From the NCBI GenBank assembly GCA_009777335.1, contig WRMC01000004.1, positions 84,874-148,873 of the forward strand: a DNA stretch of 64,000 nt, in the 5' to 3' direction. Within the stretch, counting starts at the first letter, position 1. Each line of letters opens with the position of its first letter. The stretch is from Treponema sp. (GTDB taxonomy: Bacteria; Spirochaetota; Spirochaetia; Treponematales; Breznakiellaceae). Both the position numbers and the translations under genes were made by a program. The notes beneath the pieces were generated by a model that was not told the origin of the DNA, did not search any database, and worked only from the letters and a program-made list of their open reading frames with translations. This document shows positions 8,600-17,377 of the stretch, one piece after another.

Positions 8600-9121
8600 C
8601 TATTTCTTGGTTTTAGGACTAAGGATCATGGACATAAACCGGCCCTCCATGGCTGGGGCCCTGTCCATCACATAATCACCTTCTATCCTTGCTAGTACAT
8701 CCTTTAATACTTCCAAGCCAAGTTCAGTATGGGCCATTTCGCGGCCCCTAAAACGAACCGTTACTTTAACCTTATTTCCTTCGAGCAAAAAATCCTTTAC
8801 ATGCTTGGATTTAAAATCCAGATCATGGTCGTCAATTTTCGGCTGCATACGGATTTCTTTAAGCTTAATGAGCTTCTGTTTTTTCTTGGAATCCCGTACC
8901 TTCTTTTCATTTTCGAATTTGAACTTGCCGTAGTCCATGATTTTGACCACCGGCGGGGCCGCATTCGGTGCCACCTCTACCAGGTCCAGGCCTTGTTCTC
9001 TGGCAATGTCGAGGGCCTCCATGGTGGGAATTATTCCCTGTTGTTCTGCCCCATCATCACGGATAAGGCGGACCTCCCGCACCCGAATTTGCTCATTAAT
9101 TCGTAAATCCTTTTCCGACAA
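8600..9121 (-). CDS. infC: Translation initiation factor IF-3
   Basis: A 173-residue IF-3 with both domains: the N-terminal [14 protein letters not shown] and the C-terminal [17 protein letters not shown], followed by [16 protein letters not shown]-3 binds the 30S subunit and checks initiator codon pairing. The start is a TTG (complement of 9119-9121) behind a strong GGAGG ribosome site. A rare start codon is notable because IF-3 discriminates against weak starts, which in other bacteria (with AUU) creates feedback control; whether TTG does that here is inference. It heads infC-rpmI-rplT. Confidence 0.96.
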   Translation of the reverse strand: MSEKDLRINEQIRVREVRLIRDDGAEQQGIIPTMEALDIAREQGLDLVEVAPNAAPPVVKIMDYGKFKFENEKKVRDSKKKQKLIKLKEIRMQPKIDDHDLDFKSKHVKDFLLEGNKVKVTVRFRGREMAHTELGLEVLKDVLARIEGDYVMDRAPAMEGRFMSMILSPKTKK

Positions 9122-9180
9122 CTGACCTCCTCGCTGTTCTTCAGAACCTGACTGCTAATGGTCATTATTAGCAAAAATAA

Positions 9181-9858
9181 ATGATTGTGTCCATAGCCCG
9201 GGTCAGCGGACATAGACAGCCCAGGGGCCTTTTGGTACCATGGGCCATGAGTCTCTTTTCCTTCCTCTGGATGCCCCTTTTTTATCTTTTCTGGCGTTCC
9301 CTGACGGGGACCAACGAAGCAGCAGGGGGTGTCTGGGGCCTCCTGGTGGGCAGCATAGTGGCCCTGGTGCACTTCTTTCTGGGGGACCTGGTCGATCCCG
9401 GGGGTTTTGGCTTTTCCCGCTGGGCCCATGCCTGGGTCGATGTAATCGCCCTTCCGGTCCTGCTCCCCCTCTTGATCTACCTGCTCCTGGTGCTTTTAAG
9501 GGTCATAGGGGGCACCATAAACTTTGCCAACTTTACCCTTCTCTGGCTCATCCCCGGGGGGGTCATCAAAGCCGCCAGCTGGAGTTCCCTCAATGACCCT
9601 TCCCTCTTAATCCTGGTACCCATCCTCTGGACTGCCATTGCGGTGGGGGTTCCCTTCTTTATCAATATCATTATGAACAGTCAACCCCTGGTCATCGTTT
9701 TTGCGTCCCTGGGGGTTTTGGTCGTCCCCCTGGCAGCGGCCAGCTCCTACTGGGCCTTTTTTTCCCAGAGGCAGCTCATGGGAGCCCTCTTTCTGGCCGC
9801 CGCTGCCATACCCCTTCTGGTCTCGATGGTCTTTTCCGGCCTCAGTGCCGGCGATTAG
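9181..9858 (+). CDS. Polytopic membrane protein of unknown function
   Basis: A 225-residue protein with about six hydrophobic segments (SLFSFLWMPLFYLFW, GLLVGSIVALVHFFLG, VLLPLLIYLLLVLLRV, LLILVPILWTAIAVGVPFF, IVFASLGVLVVPLAAAS, LFLAAAAIPLLVSMVF). It has no signal peptide lipobox or family motif I recognise. The start at 9181 lacks a clear ribosome site; ATG 9247 (MSLFSFLW) is an alternative. It diverges from infC, with only 59 bp between them, and converges on the aldolase gene. Confidence 0.7.
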   Translation: MIVSIARVSGHRQPRGLLVPWAMSLFSFLWMPLFYLFWRSLTGTNEAAGGVWGLLVGSIVALVHFFLGDLVDPGGFGFSRWAHAWVDVIALPVLLPLLIYLLLVLLRVIGGTINFANFTLLWLIPGGVIKAASWSSLNDPSLLILVPILWTAIAVGVPFFINIIMNSQPLVIVFASLGVLVVPLAAASSYWAFFSQRQLMGALFLAAAAIPLLVSMVFSGLSAGD

Positions 9859-9875
9859 ACCAGGGGCAGACCCGC

Positions 9876-10874
9876 CTAGGCCTGGTTGGCCGAGCCCAGG
9901 ACCTTGATGTTCTTGTGGGCGTAGAGCTTCTTGAGCTCGTCCCGGGCGGGGCCCAGGATGCGCCGGGGGTCAAACTCGTCGGGTTTTTCCGAAAGGACCT
10001 GCCGGATAAGGGCCGTCATGGCGAGCCGCCCGTCGGAGTCTATGTTGATCTTGCAGACCGCACTTTTTGCCGCCCGGCGAAGCTGTTCCTCGGGGATCCC
10101 TACCGAGTCGGTTAACTTGCCCCCGTATTTTTCGATCATGTGGACATAGTCCATGGGCACCGAAGAGGAACCATGGAGGACGATGGGGAAGCCGGGGATC
10201 CGCTTTTCGATTTCTTCCAGGATTTCGAAGTGGAGGGGAGGGGGGATCAGGACCCCGTTGGCGTCCCGGGTGCACTGCTCGGGCTTAAACTTGGTCCGCC
10301 CGTGGCTGGTCCCTATGGAGATGGCCAGGCTGTCTACCCCGGTGCCCTTTACAAAGGCTTCGACCTCGTCGGGCTGGGTAAAGTGGCTGTGCTCCGAGGA
10401 GACATCGTCCTCTACCCCGGAAAGAACCCCCAGTTCGCCCTCGACGGTCACATAGTCCTTCCGGGAATGGGCAAACTCGCAGACCTTTTTGGTCAGGGCG
10501 ATGTTTTCTTCAAAGGGAAGGTGGGAGCCGTCGATCATGACCGAGGAAAAGCCGGTCTCTATGCAGTCCTTGCAGAGTTCAAAACTGTCCCCGTGGTCCA
10601 GATGGAGGACGATGGGGATGTCACAGCCCAGTTCGTGGGCGTATTCTACCGCCCCCTTGGCCATGTTTTTGAGGAGGTTCTGGTTGGCATACTTCCGGGC
10701 TCCGGCAGAAACCTGGAGGATTACCGGCGATTTGGTCTCCACACAGGCCTGAATGATGGCCTGAAGCTGCTCTAAATTGTTAAAATTGTAGGCCGGCAGG
10801 GCATATTTGTTCGCCATGGCCTTTTTGAATAGCTCAACGGTATTAACCAAGCCTAATTCGGTATAACTTATCAT
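9876..10874 (-). CDS. fba: Class II fructose-1,6-bisphosphate aldolase
   Basis: A 332-residue class II (zinc) aldolase. It shows YNFNNLEQLQAI at the substrate site, the zinc-binding LHLDHGDS, SSVMIDGSHLPFEENI, VEGELGVLSGVEDD, GTSHGRTKF and LHGSSSVP. It cleaves fructose-1,6-bisphosphate to DHAP and glyceraldehyde-3-phosphate in glycolysis. A good AGGAGA site precedes the ATG. As I recall, the homologue in T. pallidum lies next to the flaA genes; here a ~9-kb catabolic island separates them. Confidence 0.96.
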   Translation of the reverse strand: MISYTELGLVNTVELFKKAMANKYALPAYNFNNLEQLQAIIQACVETKSPVILQVSAGARKYANQNLLKNMAKGAVEYAHELGCDIPIVLHLDHGDSFELCKDCIETGFSSVMIDGSHLPFEENIALTKKVCEFAHSRKDYVTVEGELGVLSGVEDDVSSEHSHFTQPDEVEAFVKGTGVDSLAISIGTSHGRTKFKPEQCTRDANGVLIPPPLHFEILEEIEKRIPGFPIVLHGSSSVPMDYVHMIEKYGGKLTDSVGIPEEQLRRAAKSAVCKINIDSDGRLAMTALIRQVLSEKPDEFDPRRILGPARDELKKLYAHKNIKVLGSANQA

Positions 10875-10917
10875 TCCAATCTCCTTAGTTTATAGGTACC
10901 TTTATGGTAAGACATGC

Positions 10918-13470
10918 TTAGTCCCGGGTCAAGGGCAGGGTGATCAGCTTTCCTTCCCCGTCTCCCAGGACTCCCACCTGTAGCTGGAGGGCCTGCTTGG
11001 CTTTAGGTTCCAGTAAGACCGCCTCTATGGTTTTGGGCATGCCCCCTATCATGGGGAAATAATTATCGCTATAGAGGAGTTTTTGCTTGCTCTCCAGTTC
11101 TACCATCCGTATGGGGGCATCTGCTTCCAGATGGATGAGCCACCGGTTTGGGCCGGCCCTTTCGGTTTTCGCCCTCAGGGCATGGGCCTCCTGGACATAC
11201 TCCCTATAGGCGCAGAAAAAGAGCATGTCGTCGCTCACCACTTCTCCCTTTACCGAGGCAGAAACATGGATCACTTCGGCAGTCCGGTCCTCGACCTCGC
11301 CATAAAGATCCTTCAACCTAAAGACCTCTTCCAGGTCCCCCTCTTCTGCCCTGATTCTTCTGGACCAGTAGCCCAGGGGGCTTCCGTCATTGCGGAGGTG
11401 GAAGACCTCCAGGTCCGCCTGCACTGCCCCGGGGCTGTGCTTGGAAAGGAGGACCGATATATCGTTGAGGTCCCGGCGGGCCTTTACCGCCAGGGGAGCA
11501 AAGACCCGCTTTACTCCATAGTAGCTCATCAGGGGGCGGCCGCTGTAATCGACACAGCCAAACTGAAAGAGGGGTCCCCCCTTGGTAAAGGACCAGTAGA
11601 GGACCCCGTTGTTATTAGGGCACTCAAAACGGAAGAGCCCCAGGGCGCTGTAATCCGCCCGGAGCTGTTCTATCTCGAGGCTCCGCAGATAGAGCCGAAG
11701 GTTCCGGGTTTCGAACCAGTCGCTGTAGGGGTACTTGGTAAAGAGACCCAGGCTGGTCCGCTCCCTCCATTTGACCGCCCAGTTCTGGCCCTTAAAGGAA
11801 TCCACGTCCAGGTCCATGTGTTCTAACAGGGTTTCTGGCCGGGAGTAGCTTTCCTGGGTCCAGCAGGTTTCGGTCACAAAGGTGGGGTCCTTGGTGGCAT
11901 TGTAGAAGTTCCCCCAGTTGTGGGATTCCCCCTCCACCGGAGACTGGCAGTTTAGACCCCCATGTGGGGAATTAATAATATAGGGAAGCTCCGGGCAGAG
12001 TCTCTCGCTTATCAGGGGAAGGTCCTTCATGATGAGCCTTTCGCCGTTAAAGACCTTGGTGGCCTGGGGCCAGCCCCAGCCCTCCCAGCCCTCGAGGGTT
12101 TCGTTCCCCCCGCAGAGGATCACCAGGCAGGGGTGGCGGCGGATGACCTTAAGCATCTCTTCGGATTCGGCCAGGAATTCCTTGCGCCATACCGGGTCAT
12201 AATCCGGGTACTGGTTTGAGTGGAGAAAGAAGTCGGACCAGATCATGATGCCCCGGCGGTCGCATTCCCGGTAGTAGGATTCGTCCTCCACCATGCCGCC
12301 CCCCCAGATGCGGACCATGTTTACATGCTGGTTTTCCAAAAGCATAAAGAGCTGCTGGTAGGCTTCGGGTTCTCCGTAGGATTTTATATAATCCAGGGGG
12401 ACATGGTTCTGCCCATGGATGATCACCTTTCTTCCATTTATTTTAAAGTAAAAAGTGTTTCGTCCCCGCTCATCTTTTTTGACCAGTTCTACAGTCTTAA
12501 TGCCTATGTCCTGGCTTAGCTCGTCGCTGATCCTTCCCCCTTCTTCTATCCTTACCTTCAGGGTGTAAAGATGGGGCTCCCCGTATCCCCGGGGCCACCA
12601 GGTTTCGGGGTCCTGTATGGTCAGGGGAACCTCCCGCTCTATGAGGTTTTTCTGAGCCGGCAGGGGTATGTCCATGGCACAAACTTGGGCACCCCCCCGG
12701 TTGTGGAGGCTGATATGGGCCATGGTGGCGGCCCCGGCATTCCGTACCGCTAGAAGGATCTTGCACCTGGCTTGGTCAGAGCCAATACTCTGGGTCTTAA
12801 AGCAGAGGTCCTCCAGGTAGGGGCCTTCGTACATGACTAAGGAAATCTCCCGGATGATCCCCAGGCCCAGGACCCCGGTCCCCAGGTTGAGCAGGCTGGA
12901 CCCGGCGTAAAAGCTCCTCTGGTAGCGGCGGATCAGGGACTTTCCCAGGGTACCCTCGGGGGACCGGCCGTTTTGCAGATGCCTTTCGGTCTCGTCTATT
13001 TTTCCGGCGATCATCCTTTCGTGGGCCTTAATCCGGATCACCAGATCGTTTGTTCCCTTGGGTCTTAAGAGCGAAGGGTCCACCGTAAAATCGTAGACCC
13101 GGTAGGCATTGGCGGTCTCTCCCAATAGCCGGCCGTTCAGAAAGACCTCGCCATAGGTGTCTATGCTTGTACACCGTAGGAGGATGGTCTGCTTCTTGTC
13201 ATAGTCCGGAGGGCTTTCGAATTTGCAGTGATAGACCCAGTCGCTCCGGGCCACCCAGGCGGCATCAAAGGCGGCCTTGGTGCTCCTAAAGGGATTCTCC
13301 AGCTTCTTCTGGGCCACCAGGTCGTAGTGGATGGCCCCCGGCACCTTTGCAGGAAACCATTCGCCCTTAGGGTCCTTACCCTCGTTTGCCTCTGGGCACT
13401 TCCCATCGGGATAGGCGGTATCTAATTGCCGGGTCCTAAAGGGCAGATCGCTTAAGGTTAGTTGTTGCAT
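10918..13470 (-). CDS. Glycoside hydrolase family 2, beta-mannosidase type
   Basis: An 850-residue protein laid out like GH2 beta-mannosidases: an N-terminal jelly-roll (WFPAKVPGAIHYDLV, DTYGEVFLNGRLLG), Ig-like domain, then the catalytic barrel with GQNHVPLD, NMVRIWGGGMVEDE, the acid/base Glu in CGGNETLEG and the likely nucleophile Glu in VTETCW. It has no signal peptide, so it would hydrolyse mannosides that have been imported. It follows two SDR genes by 12 bp, all on one minus-strand transcript. The substrate is predicted from family only; other GH2 activities are possible. Confidence 0.9.
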   Translation of the reverse strand: MQQLTLSDLPFRTRQLDTAYPDGKCPEANEGKDPKGEWFPAKVPGAIHYDLVAQKKLENPFRSTKAAFDAAWVARSDWVYHCKFESPPDYDKKQTILLRCTSIDTYGEVFLNGRLLGETANAYRVYDFTVDPSLLRPKGTNDLVIRIKAHERMIAGKIDETERHLQNGRSPEGTLGKSLIRRYQRSFYAGSSLLNLGTGVLGLGIIREISLVMYEGPYLEDLCFKTQSIGSDQARCKILLAVRNAGAATMAHISLHNRGGAQVCAMDIPLPAQKNLIEREVPLTIQDPETWWPRGYGEPHLYTLKVRIEEGGRISDELSQDIGIKTVELVKKDERGRNTFYFKINGRKVIIHGQNHVPLDYIKSYGEPEAYQQLFMLLENQHVNMVRIWGGGMVEDESYYRECDRRGIMIWSDFFLHSNQYPDYDPVWRKEFLAESEEMLKVIRRHPCLVILCGGNETLEGWEGWGWPQATKVFNGERLIMKDLPLISERLCPELPYIINSPHGGLNCQSPVEGESHNWGNFYNATKDPTFVTETCWTQESYSRPETLLEHMDLDVDSFKGQNWAVKWRERTSLGLFTKYPYSDWFETRNLRLYLRSLEIEQLRADYSALGLFRFECPNNNGVLYWSFTKGGPLFQFGCVDYSGRPLMSYYGVKRVFAPLAVKARRDLNDISVLLSKHSPGAVQADLEVFHLRNDGSPLGYWSRRIRAEEGDLEEVFRLKDLYGEVEDRTAEVIHVSASVKGEVVSDDMLFFCAYREYVQEAHALRAKTERAGPNRWLIHLEADAPIRMVELESKQKLLYSDNYFPMIGGMPKTIEAVLLEPKAKQALQLQVGVLGDGEGKLITLPLTRD

Positions 13471-13482
13471 GGTCCTTCCCCC

Positions 13483-14253
13483 TTAATACATCATAGCACC
13501 GCCGTCGGCCCTGATGGTGGACCCGGTGATGTACTGGCTCCGTTCGTCCGCCAGAAAGACGGCACAATAGGCCATATCGTATGGTAAGCCCCCCCGGCCC
13601 GATAAAAAGCCCTCGGGGGGAAAGTTCTGAAAGTCCAGGTCCCGCTCTATGGCCCGCTTGCTGATGGGGTTTCTGTAGCGTCTGGGGGCAACCTGGGTGG
13701 CCCCGGGGCTTAGGGTGTTTACGGTGATCCCGTAGCGGCCCAGGGCCAGGGCGGCCTCCCGGGTGAGCATCTTTATGCCCCCCTTGGAGGCCCCGTAGAT
13801 GGGGTCAAAGCCCGTGGGCCGCTTGGCGTGGATGGAGGCCACGTTGATGATCCGTCCGTAAGCTGCTTCTTTTAAATAGGGGAGGGCCTCCTGAATGCAG
13901 CGCCAATAGCCCTTAAGGTTTACCCCCATAACCCAGTCGTATTCATCTTCGGTGTATTCAAAGAAGAGTTTGTTAAGCTGGACCGCCGCATTGTTGACCA
14001 GGATGTCTATGCCCCCAAAGGCCCGCTTGGTTTCTTCCATTAGATTGCGGATGCTTTCCCGCTTTTGGACATCGGTCTGGATCGAAATGGCCCGGCCCCC
14101 GGCCTCATTAATAAGCTGCAGGGTGCCGTCCGGGGGGTCCCGGTTATAGGTCACCGCCACCTGGGCCCCCGCCTGAGCCAGGGCCAGAGCAATACCCTGG
14201 CCTATGCCGGTAGAAGACCCGGTGACCACTGCGGTTTTTCCTTCGAGGTTCAT
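13483..14253 (-). CDS. Short-chain dehydrogenase/reductase
   Basis: A 256-residue classical SDR with an intact NAD(P) motif (TGSSTGIGQG, residues ~11-20), NNAAV, and the catalytic YGASKGG (Tyr-x-x-x-Lys). The likely reaction is oxidation or reduction of a sugar or sugar acid, given its place between another SDR and a beta-mannosidase, but SDR substrates cannot be read from sequence. Its start overlaps the upstream SDR stop by ATGA. Confidence 0.9.
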   Translation of the reverse strand: MNLEGKTAVVTGSSTGIGQGIALALAQAGAQVAVTYNRDPPDGTLQLINEAGGRAISIQTDVQKRESIRNLMEETKRAFGGIDILVNNAAVQLNKLFFEYTEDEYDWVMGVNLKGYWRCIQEALPYLKEAAYGRIINVASIHAKRPTGFDPIYGASKGGIKMLTREAALALGRYGITVNTLSPGATQVAPRRYRNPISKRAIERDLDFQNFPPEGFLSGRGGLPYDMAYCAVFLADERSQYITGSTIRADGGAMMY

Positions 14254-14963
14254 GGGGCCGTCCTTGGGGGCCGTCGCTTTACAAAGTAGCTGAGCAAAAA
14301 GCCCCTGTCCAGAGTAAGGCTGGCCCCGTTGGCCGAGGGGCAGTCATCGCCGGCGAAAAAGAGGGCCCCCCGGGCGATATCTTCGGGGGCCACATAGCTG
14401 AGGTCTGGAATCCGCTCCCGGGTAAACTCGTAAAGGGGGCTGAGGCTGCTCTTAAACCGCTCCCCGTCCCCCTCCATGGGGCCCGCGTTGATAATATTGG
14501 TCCTGACCCCATGGGGCCCCAGGTCCAGTACCAGCTCTTTGGCTAAAAGCTTAAGGGCCCCCTTGGCGAGGCTGTAGGAGAAGGCCGCTCCGCTGGGTTT
14601 TTCATCGTGGATGGAGCTGATAAAGATAATGTTCCCCCGGCCCGCCCTTTTCATGGAGCTCCCCAGGGCCTGAACAAAGAGGAAGGCGCTTTTTAGGTTG
14701 TAATCCAGGGCCTCATCGTAGCTATCATCGTCACAGTCCTCTAAAAGAGAGGGGATAAGCCGGTTGTTATTATGGATAAACACATCGATTCGGCCGTATG
14801 CAGCGAGGATCTTGTCCACCGCCCCATCTACCTCGGCCTTGCTGACCGGATTGACATGGTGCTCAGCCAGGATTGCCCCTTCCTCTTTACAAACCTTGGC
14901 TATTTCCAGGCCCAGGGCCGAGTCCCCCTCGCTTATAAGAACTATCTTATCTTTTAGCTTCAA
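14250..14963 (-). CDS. SDR family protein with an altered cofactor motif
   Basis: A 237-residue SDR-fold protein. The catalytic YSLAKGA (Tyr-x-x-x-Lys) is present, but the normally TGxxxGIG cofactor loop reads SEGDSALG and the NNAG motif reads HNNNR, so NAD(P) binding may be changed or weakened. The start is TTG (complement of 14961-14963) behind AGGAGG. It is the first gene of the minus-strand unit leading to the beta-mannosidase and shares its control region with the divergent RraA-like gene. An enzyme with unusual cofactor use, or a subunit stabilising the second SDR, are both possible. Confidence 0.8.
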   Translation of the reverse strand: MKLKDKIVLISEGDSALGLEIAKVCKEEGAILAEHHVNPVSKAEVDGAVDKILAAYGRIDVFIHNNNRLIPSLLEDCDDDSYDEALDYNLKSAFLFVQALGSSMKRAGRGNIIFISSIHDEKPSGAAFSYSLAKGALKLLAKELVLDLGPHGVRTNIINAGPMEGDGERFKSSLSPLYEFTRERIPDLSYVAPEDIARGALFFAGDDCPSANGASLTLDRGFLLSYFVKRRPPRTAP

Positions 14964-14991
14964 GGACCCTCCTGTTGGACAATATTCAGGA

Positions 14992-15011
14992 TATCAGATC
15001 ATCCGATCTTA
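14992..15011. promoter_or_regulatory. Operator-like palindrome, copy 1
   Basis: TATCAGATCATCCGATCTTA contains the inverted repeat AGATC-ATCC-GATCT. It lies in the 120-bp region between the divergent SDR and RraA-like genes. Nearly the same sequence occurs on the other strand before the D-2-hydroxyacid dehydrogenase gene (19116-19135). The FadR-type regulator encoded in the island is the natural candidate to bind both; this is inference. Confidence 0.55.
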
Positions 15012-15083
15012 AGCAAGATTTTTCTTGCCAGATCGGCCCAGATGCCTTACAATGAACTATCGCTATGAACCCAGGAGGCTCCT

Positions 15084-16028
15084 ATGTTTTTTAGCTCAAG
15101 ACAGGAAGTAGAAATGCTGACCCCCCATTGGAAGGGGGAGCGTCTCGCCGATGGCCGCCCCAAGGTGGCCGAAAAGCTACTGGAAAGGATGAGAAAGCTT
15201 ACAATCGAAGAGGTTTGGAGCCTTCCCTGGAACAATAACTACGAATTCCAGGTAGAAACGGACTTTAAAACGACCCATTCCACCGACAAACCCCTGGTTG
15301 GCCGGGCCCTAACCATACAATGTATGCCCATACGGCCCGATTTAGATGAAGTTTGCATGAAAGAGGCCAGAGCTTTTGGCTTCGAGAGCCATTATAACAA
15401 ATCTGCGGTCAATCGGCTGGTAGAAGACGATGTAATGGTGGTAGATTTTTACGATAAAATTGAATATGGCACCTATTTTGGGGGAAACCTCTCTACTTCG
15501 GTGGCAGAAAAGACCAAAAGAGGCGGGGCGGTCATCTGGGGGGGCATCCGGGACGTCGATCAGGTAAAATTTATCCCCAATTTGCAGATCTACTACCGGG
15601 GAAGCCACCCCACGGCCATCCGGGATTACGTCATGACCGGCTATAACAGGCCCACTATGATAGGCCGGGCGGTGGCCCTGCCGGGGGACATCGTCTTTGG
15701 CAGCGCCGGGGGTATTGCTTTTATCCCCTGCCATCTGGCTGAGCAGTGCGCCGACCGGGCAGAAAAGATGCATGTCCGGGATGTCTTCGGCTTTGAACGG
15801 CTCAGGACCCAGACCTATACCCCCGCCCAGATCGACAATCCCTGGACCCGGGAGATGTGGGATGACTTTGTGGCCTGGTTTAAAACCGACAAGGAAACCG
15901 AAGAGTACCGTTACCTGGACTTTGGGGCCGACATAGAAAACCAGTTTAGTAATGACGGCACCAGGCGAAGAAGCCGGGGCCGGGACGGCCTGCCCTACAA
16001 TCCCGATGGATCGGGGGCCCACTTATGA
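15084..16028 (+). CDS. RraA-like/HMG aldolase family protein
   Basis: A 314-residue protein behind an AGGAGG site. The core matches the RraA/dimethylmenaquinone methyltransferase-like fold: VWSLPWN start, GGAVIWGGIRDVDQ containing the family GGxRD, and the PGDIVFGSAGGIAFIP motif. Family members include 4-hydroxy-4-methyl-2-oxoglutarate aldolases and RNase E inhibitors; the sugar-acid neighbours favour an aldolase or decarboxylase of a 2-oxo acid. It is about 80 residues longer than a usual RraA because of a C-terminal extension rich in acidic and aromatic residues. It overlaps the next gene by ATGA. Confidence 0.82.
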   Translation: MFFSSRQEVEMLTPHWKGERLADGRPKVAEKLLERMRKLTIEEVWSLPWNNNYEFQVETDFKTTHSTDKPLVGRALTIQCMPIRPDLDEVCMKEARAFGFESHYNKSAVNRLVEDDVMVVDFYDKIEYGTYFGGNLSTSVAEKTKRGGAVIWGGIRDVDQVKFIPNLQIYYRGSHPTAIRDYVMTGYNRPTMIGRAVALPGDIVFGSAGGIAFIPCHLAEQCADRAEKMHVRDVFGFERLRTQTYTPAQIDNPWTREMWDDFVAWFKTDKETEEYRYLDFGADIENQFSNDGTRRRSRGRDGLPYNPDGSGAHL

Positions 16029-17377
16029 GCGACCTGGCCCTGGGCAATTTTAACCGCCTCTCTGCTCCTTCGCAGCTAAAAATCACGGACCTCCGCTTCG
16101 CCAAGATCAGCGGGGCCCCCATGGACTGCGTGCTCCTTAAAATCTATACCAACAGCGAGCTAGTTGGGTTTGGGGAGGTCCGGGACTGGGCCTCTGAGAC
16201 CTATGCCCTTACCCTTAAGAGCCGGCTCCTGGGAGAAAACCCCTGCAACGTGGACAAGCTCTTCCGAAAGATCAAGCAGTTTGGGGGCATGTCCCGTCAG
16301 GCCGGCGGGGTTTCGGGGGTGGAGCTGGCCCTTTGGGATCTGGCCGGCAAGGCCTACGGGGTTCCCATCTACCAGATGCTGGGGGGGAAGTTTAGGGATA
16401 AGGTGCGGCTCTATTCGGACACCGATCAGGGGGGCCGTCCGGATGGAAAGAAGATGGGAGCCGCCCTCAAGGAAAGGCTGGACCTGGGTTTTACCTTTTT
16501 GAAAATGGACTGGGGGGTGGGGACCCTCATGGGTCTTGAGGAAGGGGGCTACCTCACGGCCCCCCTGGGCTTCCTGGATGAGCTAAAGGCCACCCGGGGG
16601 GTCCGGAGGCTCTACTACAGCGACCGGGAAAAATTCAACAAGTATAACGAGGTCCAGAACATAGCCCATTTTTTTACGGGCCTTCAGATCACCGAAAAGG
16701 GCCTGGACTTTCTCGAGAACTATCTGGCCGAGGTCCGTTCGGTCATAGGCTATGAGGTTCCCCTGGCCATAGACCACTGCGGCCACATAGGCTTGAATGA
16801 GTGCATCAAGCTGGGCCGCCGGGCAGAAAAATACAACATAGCCTGGCTCGAGGACCTCCTCCCCTGGCAGGCCACGGAGCAATGGAAGAAGCTCTCCCAG
16901 GCCATTGCTACCCCCCTGGGCACCGGGGAAGATATCTATCTCAAAGAAAATTTCCTGCCCCTCCTGGAATCGGGGGCCCTCTCTATAGTGCACCCGGACA
17001 TCCTCAGTACCGGGGGGATCCTGGAAACCAAGAAGATAGGGGACCTGGCCCAGAACTACGGGGCCGCCATGTGCATGCATATGGCCGAGACCCCCGTGGC
17101 AGCTTTGGCTTCCGCCCATGTAGCTACGGCCACCGAGAACTTCCTGGCCCTGGAGTTCCACTCCGTAGAGGTGGACTGGTGGGATGACATTGTTAAGGCC
17201 CCCCATAAACCCATCATCAAAAATGGATTTATAGAGCTAAGCGATGCTCCGGGGCTGGGCATAGATGATCTAAACGACGAGGTGATCCGGGCCCATCTGC
17301 ATAGCACCCAGAAGGATATCTGGCTCCCCACCCCCCAGTGGGACGACGACTACTCCAGCGACAGAACCTGGAGTTAA
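16025..17377 (+). CDS. Enolase-superfamily (mandelate racemase type) sugar-acid dehydratase
   Basis: A 450-residue member of the mandelate racemase/muconate lactonizing subgroup. The N-terminal capping domain ends in GVELALWDLAGKAYG; metal ligands are visible as LAIDHCG, WLEDLLPW and GTGEDIY; a catalytic His lies in MCMHMAETP. Such enzymes abstract the proton alpha to a carboxylate, most often dehydrating aldonic or aldaric acids to 2-keto-3-deoxy acids. Translation is coupled to the RraA-like gene, so the pair may dehydrate then cleave or process a sugar acid. The exact substrate is unknown. The 3' end overlaps the convergent regulator gene by 4 bp. Confidence 0.88.
   Translation: MSDLALGNFNRLSAPSQLKITDLRFAKISGAPMDCVLLKIYTNSELVGFGEVRDWASETYALTLKSRLLGENPCNVDKLFRKIKQFGGMSRQAGGVSGVELALWDLAGKAYGVPIYQMLGGKFRDKVRLYSDTDQGGRPDGKKMGAALKERLDLGFTFLKMDWGVGTLMGLEEGGYLTAPLGFLDELKATRGVRRLYYSDREKFNKYNEVQNIAHFFTGLQITEKGLDFLENYLAEVRSVIGYEVPLAIDHCGHIGLNECIKLGRRAEKYNIAWLEDLLPWQATEQWKKLSQAIATPLGTGEDIYLKENFLPLLESGALSIVHPDILSTGGILETKKIGDLAQNYGAAMCMHMAETPVAALASAHVATATENFLALEFHSVEVDWWDDIVKAPHKPIIKNGFIELSDAPGLGIDDLNDEVIRAHLHSTQKDIWLPTPQWDDDYSSDRTWS

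Noticed and set aside
8729-9106. 125-aa plus-strand ORF over infC
   Set aside because: Shadow of the certain infC gene on the other strand.
7992-9121. L20-binding autoregulatory site in the infC-rpmI-rplT messenger
   Set aside because: Expected from other bacteria, but I could not identify a convincing pseudoknot or 23S-like site by eye.
9130-9175. Small palindromes (GTTCT-TC-AGAAC and GCTAAT/ATTAGC) upstream of infC as an operator
   Set aside because: Short arms in a 59-bp divergent spacer; no regulator or second copy supports them.
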